Origin: Paramuribaculum sp.
Lineage (GTDB): Bacteria; Bacteroidota; Bacteroidia; Bacteroidales; Muribaculaceae
DNA: 5,483 bases
Assembly (NCBI GenBank): GCA_029051835.1
Contig: JAIDKJ010000354.1
Location: 1 to 5,483, forward strand
Direction of reading: 5' to 3'
Every line of letters starts with the position of its first letter. Position 1 is the stretch's first letter. The notes below the pieces were generated by a model. It saw only the letters and a list, made by a program, of their open reading frames with translations. It ran no database searches and had not been told where the DNA came from. Below are positions 1 through 5,483 of this stretch, in pieces. The position numbers and the translations under genes were made by a program.

Positions 1-1
1 C

Positions 2-508
2 CAGTGGCGGCAGTGGCCCGACTACAACGGAGGACATATCGACCAGATAGCCGAAGCGATCCACACCATCAAGACCAACCCCGACTCACGGCGCATCATC
101 GTGAGCGCATGGAATGTAGCCGATCTCCCGCAGATGCACCTCCCGCCATGCCACGCGTTCTTCCAATACTATGTGGCCGACGGACGCCTCCTCCTGCAGC
201 TCTACCAGCGCAGCGCCGACTGCTTTCTCGGAGTGCCGTTCAACATCGCGTCCTATGCCCTTCTGCTCATGATGACCGCTCAGGTCACCGGACTCGAAGC
301 CGGCGACTTCATCCACACTCTGGGCGACGCCCACATCTACCGCAACCACTTCGAGCAGGTAGAGCTGCAACTGTCGCGCGAGCCGCGACCCCTGCCGCGC
401 ATGGTCATAAATCCCGACGTGAAGTCGATATTCGACTTCCACTACGACGATTTCCGACTCGAAGACTACGATCCACATCCCCATATCAAAGCCATTGTAG
501 CCGTATGA
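2..508 (+). CDS. thyA: Thymidylate synthase, C-terminal part (5' end outside window)
   Basis: Thymidylate synthase transfers a methyl group from 5,10-methylenetetrahydrofolate to dUMP in the cytoplasm, giving dTMP and dihydrofolate. The visible 168 residues start in the conserved WRxW region ([15 protein letters not shown]) and continue through [10 protein letters not shown]. They include the catalytic cysteine motif PCHAFFQ (Cys codon at 149-151), the dUMP-binding QLYQRSAD stretch, the [13 protein letters not shown] block, the [11 protein letters not shown] block and the C-terminal [13 protein letters not shown] recall the E. coli enzyme as 264 residues with its catalytic Cys at 146; here the Cys is fragment residue 50, so about 96 N-terminal residues lie upstream of the window. 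No frame break is visible and the gene looks intact. Its TGA overlaps the folA ATG as ATGA. The GTG at 101 is an internal valine, not a start. Identity is certain from conserved sequence. Confidence 0.97.
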   Translation, partial: QWRQWPDYNGGHIDQIAEAIHTIKTNPDSRRIIVSAWNVADLPQMHLPPCHAFFQYYVADGRLLLQLYQRSADCFLGVPFNIASYALLLMMTAQVTGLEAGDFIHTLGDAHIYRNHFEQVELQLSREPRPLPRMVINPDVKSIFDFHYDDFRLEDYDPHPHIKAIVAV

Positions 509-1014
509 ACGCCGACAACCGACGCATCGTCTCGCTTATCGCGGCTGTGGGGCGCCACCATGAGATCGGGTGCCGCGGCGACCTCGCGTTTCACATCCGC
601 GCCGATCTGCGCCACTTCAAGGAACTGACCATAGGCAAACCCGTTGTGATGGGCAGGCGCACATTCGAGTCGCTCCCCAAAGGAGCGCTCCCTCACCGTC
701 GCAATATCGTCATAACCACCGACCCTGACTACAGCGCACCCGGAATCGAAACAGCTGCCTCGCTCGAACAGGCGCTCGCCATGACGGCCGATGCGCCCGA
801 AACCATGATCATAGGCGGAGGACAGGTATATTCACAAGCGTTGCCTCTCGCAACGGTCATTTATCTGACGGAAGTGGACGCATCGCTCGACGAAGCCGAC
901 ACGTTTTTCCCCGAAATCGACCGGGAGCAATGGACTGTCATATCGCAATCCGACACGCTTACCGACGAGGCCAGCGGCCTCTCCTATCGGTTTGTTGATC
1001 TGCAGCGGCTGTGA
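505..1014 (+). CDS. folA: Dihydrofolate reductase
   Basis: This enzyme reduces dihydrofolate to tetrahydrofolate with NADPH, restoring the cofactor that ThyA oxidises; it is the trimethoprim target. The product is 169 residues, the usual length for a chromosomal bacterial enzyme. Visible motifs are the N-terminal strand IVSLIAAVG (8-16), the substrate-loop acid Asp34 in [10 protein letters not shown] (equivalent to E. coli Asp27), the NADPH-binding [11 protein letters not shown] (47-57), RRNIVIT (65-71) and the glycine-rich GGGQVY (104-109). The position matching E. coli Trp22 is Phe29. I chose the ATG at 505 because it overlaps the thyA stop and leaves a normal N-terminus. The same frame is open back to position 4, but that extension only reads thyA out of frame. 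The stop overlaps the GTG of the next gene. Cotranscription with thyA is inferred from the overlap. Confidence 0.96.
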   Translation: MNADNRRIVSLIAAVGRHHEIGCRGDLAFHIRADLRHFKELTIGKPVVMGRRTFESLPKGALPHRRNIVITTDPDYSAPGIETAASLEQALAMTADAPETMIIGGGQVYSQALPLATVIYLTEVDASLDEADTFFPEIDREQWTVISQSDTLTDEASGLSYRFVDLQRL

Positions 1015-1748
1015 TTCTTCAGGTACTGATAGCTGCTTACGGACACGACGGCATAATGCGGGCCGCCGGCCTTGATCTGCCCGAAACCGACGGAGTGGGC
1101 TATCTCATCGGATGGCAGAGAGCCGGATGCGGCATGGATATTCCCCCGCAGCTCCGACGTCCGGACATCGACGTGATAGCCACAGACACAATCGGCTTGG
1201 CCGCAAACCGCAACATATTGCTCGACCACGCTTCGGCGCCCTATCTTAAATTTTCCGATGACGACGTCACGCTGACCGCACAGGATCTCACCGATCTGAT
1301 CAAGGCTTTTGATGACTATCCCGACGCCGATATACTGCTCACACGGTTCAGATCACCCACCCGCACACCGTCGGCGCCGGCAAACACATTTGTCATACAG
1401 GATGCCCCACGAGGCTACTGGCCGACGGCCATAGAGATCAACATCAGGAGATCAAAAGTAGCGCTGAGGTTCGACACACGGTTTGGCCTCAACTCTTCGC
1501 ACTACCCTTACGGCGAAGACGACATCTACATCGTCGATGCGATACGCAGCGGACTTACGGTCAGATATGTGCCGGTCATGGTAGGGCGGCACGAGCATCC
1601 GTCGACAGGCGAACGCCTTCATCCGCTCGACCGGTCGTTTCTCACCACCAAGGCAGCCGTGCTCCGACGGCTGCATCCCCGCTCATGGCCGTTGCGGCTT
1701 GGCGCGCATATAGTCCGCTCACTGCCGGTTCTCTTCAAGACAGTCTGA
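1011..1748 (+). CDS. Family-2-like (GT-A fold) glycosyltransferase
   Basis: This is probably a glycosyltransferase that moves a sugar from a nucleotide-sugar donor onto a cell-surface glycan; the donor and acceptor cannot be told from sequence. The 245-residue product begins with a Rossmann-type strand ([10 protein letters not shown]). It then has the nucleotide-side GLAANRN (62-68), a metal-binding acidic triplet in KFSDDDV (Asp83-85), a GEDD motif (168-171) in the position of the usual catalytic acidic cluster, and GRHEHPSTGE (192-201) with two histidines near the C-terminus. No signal peptide is seen, and there is no clear membrane segment beyond a mildly hydrophobic, basic tail, so it is likely a cytosolic or peripheral enzyme. 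The GTG start overlaps the folA TGA as GTGA; the first ATG, at codon 16, would remove the first strand. It is the last gene of the thyA-folA unit. The fold call is firm and the substrate is unknown. Confidence 0.8.
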   Translation: MILQVLIAAYGHDGIMRAAGLDLPETDGVGYLIGWQRAGCGMDIPPQLRRPDIDVIATDTIGLAANRNILLDHASAPYLKFSDDDVTLTAQDLTDLIKAFDDYPDADILLTRFRSPTRTPSAPANTFVIQDAPRGYWPTAIEINIRRSKVALRFDTRFGLNSSHYPYGEDDIYIVDAIRSGLTVRYVPVMVGRHEHPSTGERLHPLDRSFLTTKAAVLRRLHPRSWPLRLGAHIVRSLPVLFKTV

Positions 1749-1781
1749 CGGGATCGCACACGCAATCCGACACGGATCACC
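1749..1781. other. Convergent intergenic gap with small inverted repeat
   Basis: Only 33 bases separate the stops of the two converging operons. They contain a perfect 5-bp inverted repeat, ATCCG-ACA-CGGAT, at 1765-1777. It lacks a T-tract on either strand, so it is at best a weak bidirectional terminator. No promoter or coding sequence is visible here. Transcripts from the two sides may well overlap at their 3' ends. Confidence 0.25.
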
Positions 1782-2963
1782 TCACCACCTCACATCGTGG
1801 AAAGGCTTGAAGGCAGGCAACGGGAGCGGCGTGGACAGAAGCACATCCGTTATCGCTTCAAGGGTGCCGGGGAAAGCATAGGGATTGTCGGGATTACGAC
1901 GGCATCGGTCGCGCATCGCGCAGTCCATCACCGCATCAAGCCCGGCCGATATCTCGCCACGCGTCGCCTCGCAATTGACTATAGTGGATCCCTGAGCGCG
2001 GCCTCGCTGGCGGTTGCCGATGTTAAGCGTCGGCACTCCCATCGACGGAGCCTCCGTCAGTCCGCTTGACGAATTACCCACCACGGCCATGCAGTGCTTC
2101 AGAGCCGAATAATAGCGCGCTCTTCCCAGCGAAGCCACTGCCTTGACTAGACCGGGATGCCGTCCGGCCCACTCGGTGATAAGCGATGCCACAGTATCTC
2201 CTTCCGAATCGGAATTGGGCATGGTGAACAATACTTTTGTCCGCTCCACGCGCTCTTCAAGAGCGTCGAGCAGCGCGCGGGTCTGCGCATCGGCCTGTCC
2301 CGGCTCAAGCGTTACAGGGTGGAAGGTGGCGAGCAGAAAGCCATCCGACAGACTCATTCCAAGGCTCTCCTCAAGCTCGCCAAGCGGCATGACCGGCATA
2401 GAAGCTATATTGTCGGCGCCGAGAGCGCCCACACGGTGCACGCTCGACGGATCCTCACCCATGGCTATGATACGGCGACGGTATTCATCCGTTGATGTAA
2501 AATGAATGCGCGACAGCTTTGTGATGGCATGCCTTATAGAGTCGTCGTAGGCGCCCTCGGTAATCTCGCCGCCATAAAGATGAGCCACAGGCACCCCCAT
2601 GATCATGGCTGCCGACGCTGCGGCGAGCATCTCGTAGCGGTCGCCGAGAATCACACACATATCAGGCTGCAGACGTTCAAGCGCATCGGCCATACCTCCA
2701 AGACACTGCGACATAGCCTTGACGGTCGACCGCCTGTCGTCGTGGGAGAGATCCATCTCCACCCGCTCGTCGACCTCAAGCCCCTCGGCGGTTATCTCGT
2801 CGACGGTCATGCCATGACGTGCCGAGAGGTGCATGTTGGTAGCCACAATCTGGAGTGTGACGCCCTCTGCCCGGCGGAGAGCCTTCATCAGCCGGCTCAT
2901 GATGCCGAAATCGGCGCGGGTGCCGGTGATAAAACAGATCTTGCGGGGCGATATCGCTTTCAT
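1782..2963 (-). CDS. neuC: Hydrolysing UDP-GlcNAc (or UDP-diNAc-bacillosamine) 2-epimerase, NeuC/LegG type
   Basis: This enzyme epimerises a UDP-HexNAc at C2 and releases UDP. In the sialic acid route it gives ManNAc from UDP-GlcNAc; in the legionaminic acid route it gives 2,4-diacetamido-trideoxymannose. The product supplies the substrate of the adjacent NeuB. The 393 residues have the two-domain GT-B-like fold signatures of the family: ICFITGTRADFG (9-20), MHLS (44-47), VILGDRYE (104-111), HLYGGE (128-133), DDSIRHAITKLS (140-151), the UDP-binding GNSSSGLTEAP (296-306) and GNRQRGR (316-322). Length is normal. Residue 130 is Tyr where the NeuC and LegG sequences I recall have His in HIHGGE. 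The ATG overlaps the neuB stop as ATGA. NeuC versus LegG specificity cannot be settled by eye, and the gene symbol is given for the family. Confidence 0.92.
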   Translation of the reverse strand: MKAISPRKICFITGTRADFGIMSRLMKALRRAEGVTLQIVATNMHLSARHGMTVDEITAEGLEVDERVEMDLSHDDRRSTVKAMSQCLGGMADALERLQPDMCVILGDRYEMLAAASAAMIMGVPVAHLYGGEITEGAYDDSIRHAITKLSRIHFTSTDEYRRRIIAMGEDPSSVHRVGALGADNIASMPVMPLGELEESLGMSLSDGFLLATFHPVTLEPGQADAQTRALLDALEERVERTKVLFTMPNSDSEGDTVASLITEWAGRHPGLVKAVASLGRARYYSALKHCMAVVGNSSSGLTEAPSMGVPTLNIGNRQRGRAQGSTIVNCEATRGEISAGLDAVMDCAMRDRCRRNPDNPYAFPGTLEAITDVLLSTPLPLPAFKPFHDVRW

Positions 2964-3967
2964 TGCAGCTCTATAAGTTCGTCAGGTTCGAAGTCGCGCG
3001 GAGCCTCAAGTCCGACCACCGTATCCCACAGCATAGGGCTTAGTCCGTTGCCCGGACGCTTTACGGTCAGATTGTCGGGGCTGAAGCGCTCCCCTTTGAC
3101 GATCGGGCGCGCGGCGATGATGCTCTTGCGCGCTATCGCTATATTTTTACGTTCCGAGGGGCTGACCACCTTGCGGCCCGAGCCGAGAGCCTCCTCCGTG
3201 TGGCGGATGGCCGACACCATAGCCTTTAGCTCCGCCGGCTCGAGCGAAGCCACATGATCAGGCCCGGGAAGCGTCTTGTCGAGGGTAAAGTGCTTTTCTA
3301 TTACCTCGGCGCCCATGGCCACCGCCGCCACCGGCACTTCAATGCCGAGCGTATGGTCGCTGTAGCCCACACGGCATCCCGTAGCATCGCGCAGAGTGAG
3401 CATAGCCCGCAGATTAACGTCGGAGTACGGAGTCGGATATTCGGTATTGCAGTGGAGCAGTGTGATCATGTCAAGCGTCAGCCCCCCTTCGAGGAGCACA
3501 GCCAAGGCGTCGTCGACCTCTCCAAGGCGGCTCATGCCGGTCGACATCACCACAGGCTGTCCCATCGACGCTATCTTGCGAAGATACGGCAGGTTGGTGA
3601 TTTCGCCCGAAGGTATCTTCCACAGATCCATTCCGAGGGGCTTCAGTATGTCGATAGAGTCAAGGTCAAACGGCGTCGACAGGAATCGGATTCCGATACT
3701 GTCGCAATATTCCTTGAGAGGCTTGAAATCGTCGGGACGCAGCATTATCTTTCTCACCATATCAAGCTGGCTCTCCGACGTTCCCGTATTGTGCTTCTGG
3801 TATTCGGCCTGCTCGGCGCGGACAGATATCACGTTTTCGGGTATTCCGGTCTGAAACTTTACGTAATCGGCTCCGGCACGCTTGGCCTCGTCGGCAAGCC
3901 GGCATGCCATTTCGAAAGAGCCGTTGTGGTTCACTCCGGCCTCGGCTATTATCACTACCTTGCTCAT
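2960..3967 (-). CDS. neuB: Nonulosonic acid synthase, NeuB/LegI type
   Basis: The enzyme condenses phosphoenolpyruvate with ManNAc or a 2,4-diacetamido-hexose to give a nine-carbon acid, N-acetylneuraminate or legionaminate. The 335 residues contain the TIM barrel: IIAEAGVNHNG (6-16), KFQT (37-40), FLSTPFDL (95-102), KIPSGEITNLPYL (117-129), STGM (142-145), HCNTEYPTP (172-180), SDHT (203-206) and EKHFTLD (224-230). His205 and His226 match the metal-binding histidines of the meningococcal enzyme. A C-terminal antifreeze-like (SAF) domain follows, about 278-335, with KRPGNG (303-308) carrying the substrate-contacting Arg304. The pattern of STPFDL, SGEITNLPYL and TEYP is closer to the legionaminate synthase of Campylobacter as I remember it than to E. 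coli or meningococcal NeuB. The start at 3967 aligns with family N-termini and overlaps the upstream stop by 4 bases. The in-frame ATG 13 codons earlier would overlap it by 43 bases and was not chosen. Confidence 0.94.
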   Translation of the reverse strand: MSKVVIIAEAGVNHNGSFEMACRLADEAKRAGADYVKFQTGIPENVISVRAEQAEYQKHNTGTSESQLDMVRKIMLRPDDFKPLKEYCDSIGIRFLSTPFDLDSIDILKPLGMDLWKIPSGEITNLPYLRKIASMGQPVVMSTGMSRLGEVDDALAVLLEGGLTLDMITLLHCNTEYPTPYSDVNLRAMLTLRDATGCRVGYSDHTLGIEVPVAAVAMGAEVIEKHFTLDKTLPGPDHVASLEPAELKAMVSAIRHTEEALGSGRKVVSPSERKNIAIARKSIIAARPIVKGERFSPDNLTVKRPGNGLSPMLWDTVVGLEAPRDFEPDELIELQ

Positions 3968-4284
3968 TGTTTCGGATTGATGAGTTGTTTGCGTATTTCT
4001 TCCCAACCGGCAGAACGAGGATTGACCGAACGGTCATCTATCCACACGTCGCCCACCGGCTTGCCCAGCATCAGCTGATGATATTTCACCCCATGACGCC
4101 GGAGCCAGTCGACCGTGACTTCATACTCAGCCCATGTGCGTGCCGAATATATTATTATCGTATCGCCACGGTCATACAATTCATTTATCGTTTCGACCGC
4201 TCCGGGCACAGGCTCGGCCAACGGTCTGGAGAACTGCCGCATCTCACGGCATATCGTTCCGTCAAGATCTATTACTATCTGCAT
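3964..4284 (-). CDS. Small HAD-superfamily phosphatase of surface-polysaccharide type
   Basis: The product is a 106-residue, capless HAD-family hydrolase, probably a cytosolic phosphatase acting on a phosphorylated sugar or intermediate; the substrate is unknown. All four HAD motifs are present: DLDGT with nucleophile Asp6 and acid/base Asp8, the serine of IIIYSART (Ser47), the lysine of LGKP (Lys75), and the metal-binding acidic pair in WIDDR (Asp83-Asp84). It is therefore expected to be active. It is shorter than the roughly 160-residue KdsC-like KDN-9-phosphate phosphatase of Bacteroides thetaiotaomicron, so it is not simply that enzyme. The stop overlaps the neuB ATG as ATGA, which argues for a role in the same pathway. 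The NeuC-NeuB route itself produces no phosphorylated sugar, so the role of the phosphatase is open. The low-GC spacer before its ATG has no clear ribosome binding site. Confidence 0.85.
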   Translation of the reverse strand: MQIVIDLDGTICREMRQFSRPLAEPVPGAVETINELYDRGDTIIIYSARTWAEYEVTVDWLRRHGVKYHQLMLGKPVGDVWIDDRSVNPRSAGWEEIRKQLINPKQ

Positions 4285-4311
4285 AAGACAAACTGAATCA
4301 AATAAAAAATA
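4285..4311 (-). promoter_or_regulatory. AT-rich spacer with possible weak -7-like box
   Basis: These 27 bases lie between the ATP-grasp stop and the HAD start and are strikingly AT-rich against their neighbours. On the minus strand they hold TCAGTTTG (4289-4296), one mismatch from the Bacteroidota -7 consensus TAnnTTTG. It ends 4 bases before the ATG, the same spacing as the better box before the ATP-grasp gene. No good -33 TTTG sits at the usual distance. It could be a weak internal promoter, or only an unstructured translation-initiation region in an operon. Confidence 0.25.
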
Positions 4312-5256
4312 TCAGAACACCACCTCTTCGAGATAACGCGCCACGAGAGTATTGTCGCGCCAGTTGTCGACCGGCTCCATCCGTTCGCCCAAAGTTTCGC
4401 CGATCAGCATGTCGGCGATTCCCGACCCGGCGCCTATCGAAGTGACCACGCCTCCTCCAAGGCGCGGATTGATCTCCATCACCATGGTATGACCCGACTT
4501 GCGGTCGCGGATGAGCTGCACCGTCACCGGCCCGCGGAACTTACCGGCCTCAAGCACTCTGCGAGCAAGCGCCATCAGAGCGCCATCCTTGACTGTGACG
4601 CTTCTGGTCACCTCTCCTCCTGCCGTTTCGAGTCTGATGCGCGGAACGACCGAAAGCACCCGGCCGCCGGCGCCGACATAACAGTCGACCGTCACCTCCT
4701 CGGCATCCTCAATATATTTCTGAGCCATATACACCCGTGGATCGGGCTGTTCCGCAATATCCGACATGCGGCGACATACCGCGATGCCTTTTGAAGCTGA
4801 GCCGCGCCGGGGCTTGAGAATCACCGGCAAAGATGACTCGTCGAACGGCAGATCCACCCTGTCGGGCACCGGAAGCGAATGGGTGCGAAACCAGACGTCG
4901 GCCTCGGCCTTGTCGAACATCACTCTGCACAGAGCCGCATCCGACACCGGAACAAAAGCCTTGACAGAGCCGTTGAGAGCCGCAGCGACTTCAACCGCCG
5001 GATCGACAAACGGCAATACAAGATCGACATCTTCGCTGACGATAATCCGTCGAAGATCATCAACAACACCGCTGTCGTTGAAGCGCAGTCCCTTGACGAC
5101 GCGACCTACGGAAGCAATCGGAACGTCATGGGTCAATTCATAAGAGAGAATATCGAGAGTAAGACCGCGACGGGCTGCGGCAGCTTTAAGATGCCGTGCC
5201 ACCGACACCCGCTTGGCGCCGCCGAGCATCAACACGCATAGATTATTATTCTTCAT
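4312..5256 (-). CDS. ATP-grasp ligase (carbamoyl-phosphate-synthase-like)
   Basis: Proteins of this superfamily use ATP to activate a carboxylate as an acyl-phosphate and join it to an amine, thiol or other nucleophile. The partners here are unknown. The 314 residues begin with a nucleotide-fold strand and glycine turn, LCVLMLGGAKR (6-16). A preATP-grasp domain extends to about residue 110. The ATP-grasp core follows: VILKPRRGSASKGI (145-158) with Lys148 for the nucleotide phosphates, QKYIEDAEEVTVD (179-191), VTVQL (244-248), and the magnesium-binding MEINPRLGGG (260-269) with Glu261 and Asn263. The core looks complete and active. No signal peptide or membrane segment is seen, so it should be cytosolic. 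It is the first gene of a minus-strand unit with the HAD phosphatase, NeuB and NeuC, which suggests that it modifies a nonulosonic acid or a linked glycan precursor. That role is inference from context. The start is supported by the promoter box just upstream and by retention of the first strand. Confidence 0.85.
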   Translation of the reverse strand: MKNNNLCVLMLGGAKRVSVARHLKAAAARRGLTLDILSYELTHDVPIASVGRVVKGLRFNDSGVVDDLRRIIVSEDVDLVLPFVDPAVEVAAALNGSVKAFVPVSDAALCRVMFDKAEADVWFRTHSLPVPDRVDLPFDESSLPVILKPRRGSASKGIAVCRRMSDIAEQPDPRVYMAQKYIEDAEEVTVDCYVGAGGRVLSVVPRIRLETAGGEVTRSVTVKDGALMALARRVLEAGKFRGPVTVQLIRDRKSGHTMVMEINPRLGGGVVTSIGAGSGIADMLIGETLGERMEPVDNWRDNTLVARYLEEVVF

Positions 5257-5260
5257 GCAG

Positions 5261-5268
5261 CAAAGTTA
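5261..5268 (-). promoter_or_regulatory. Bacteroidota-type -7 promoter box for the ATP-grasp/HAD/neuB/neuC unit
   Basis: The minus strand reads TAACTTTG, an exact match to the Bacteroides -7 consensus TAnnTTTG. It ends 4 bases before the ATP-grasp ATG. A -33 TTTG element is not evident at the usual 19-21 base spacing; the nearest T-rich run (TTTT) lies about 25 bases upstream of the box. With this spacing, transcription would start at or very near the A of the ATG, giving a leaderless or nearly leaderless mRNA. The box is seen directly; its use as a promoter is inferred. Confidence 0.55.
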
Positions 5269-5345
5269 GTAAATTTTCCTGCATTAAGTCATGAAAACCT
5301 TTATACATCAGCCGCGGCAACGGCATAAGATGCGACCGAACGGAT

Positions 5346-5483
5346 TCAGCTTTTGGGCGGGAGATCTTCCCACTCCACGTCAGTCACCTGTGATTCGGTG
5401 ACAACGGTCGACTTCGCTTCGCCGTCGGATGACACTGATGAATGTTCTTCGGTAATTTCGTCAAAAGCCACATATTCACCCAT
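5346..5483 (-). CDS. C-terminal tail of an acidic protein, possibly DUF4834 family (rest outside window)
   Basis: An open frame enters from the right edge and ends at a TGA at 5346-5348, giving 45 visible residues. The ATG exactly at the window edge may be an internal methionine. The tail is low-complexity and strongly acidic (12 Asp/Glu against 2 Lys), Ser/Thr-rich, and ends VEWEDLPPKS. It has no membrane segment or catalytic motif. The opening GEYVAFDEI resembles the EGEYVDFEEI-like ending I associate with the small Bacteroidota DUF4834 membrane-anchored proteins; this is recalled similarity, not a search result. It reads in the same direction as the ATP-grasp gene, with 89 bases between them, and that gene has its own promoter box. 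It could instead be a short independent protein. Confidence 0.5.
   Translation of the reverse strand: MGEYVAFDEITEEHSSVSSDGEAKSTVVTESQVTDVEWEDLPPKS

Noticed and set aside
86..484. Minus-strand open frame inside thyA
   Set aside because: It is the antisense shadow of the conserved thymidylate synthase and shows no motif of its own.
4..504. Open frame continuing folA upstream to position 4
   Set aside because: It reads thyA in the wrong frame, is Arg/Pro/His-rich without family features, and DHFR homology begins only at the ATG at 505.
3968..4006. Upstream ATG giving neuB 13 more residues
   Set aside because: The extra residues match no NeuB N-terminus and would overlap the HAD gene by 43 bases; the ATG at 3967 gives the expected start and the same 4-base overlap as the next pair.
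2502..4078. Long plus-strand open frames opposite neuC and neuB (2502-3257 and 3254-4078)
   Set aside because: They lie antisense to clearly conserved genes, are rich in His/Arg/Ser with no recognisable domain, and arise from high GC codon use on the real strand.
5311..5318. GCCGCGGC palindrome between the partial gene and the ATP-grasp gene, considered as a terminator or operator
   Set aside because: It is a single 8-base self-complementary word with no loop and no T-tract; such words are expected by chance in this base composition.
1..5483. Tandem repeats, CRISPR array, tRNA, insertion sequence or phage genes
   Set aside because: Read on both strands, no repeated units, cloverleaf-like segment, transposase or integrase motif was seen; nearly all bases are in the eight genes listed.

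Overview
The window is a gene-dense stretch of moderately GC-rich DNA, probably from a member of the Bacteroidota. A Bacteroidales gut lineage such as Muribaculaceae is a reasonable guess. The grounds are a TAnnTTTG-type promoter box, the absence of clear Shine-Dalgarno sequences, and the character of the proteins. The taxonomic call is inference. The sequence holds eight protein genes, two of them cut by the window edges, and no RNA gene, insertion sequence, CRISPR array or prophage that I can see. No stretch over 300 bases lacks a gene.

Left half, plus strand (1-1748): the C-terminal two thirds of thymidylate synthase (thyA), dihydrofolate reductase (folA), and a family-2-type (GT-A fold) glycosyltransferase. 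The three are chained by 4-base stop/start overlaps (ATGA, then GTGA). ThyA makes dTMP and dihydrofolate, and FolA returns the dihydrofolate to tetrahydrofolate, so these two form a functional pair. The glycosyltransferase has no obvious link to folate and looks like a surface-glycan gene added to the end of the operon.

Right half, minus strand (5256 down to 1782): an ATP-grasp ligase, a small HAD phosphatase, a sialic/legionaminic acid synthase (NeuB/LegI type) and a hydrolysing UDP-sugar 2-epimerase (NeuC/LegG type). The last three overlap by 4 bases each. The ATP-grasp gene is preceded by a good Bacteroidota -7 box that ends only 4 bases from its ATG. NeuC and NeuB together convert a UDP-HexNAc to a free nine-carbon nonulosonic acid. 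The CMP-activating enzyme (NeuA/LegF) expected next is absent; the operon ends at neuC and meets the thyA-folA-glycosyltransferase operon tail to tail across 33 bases.

At the right edge (5346-5483, minus) lies the acidic C-terminal tail of a further protein that runs out of the window.

The part most worth a second look is the four-gene ATP-grasp/HAD/NeuB/NeuC set. It could make a nonulosonic acid that is modified by an ATP-dependent ligation, or it could be a split pathway whose activation and transfer genes lie elsewhere.
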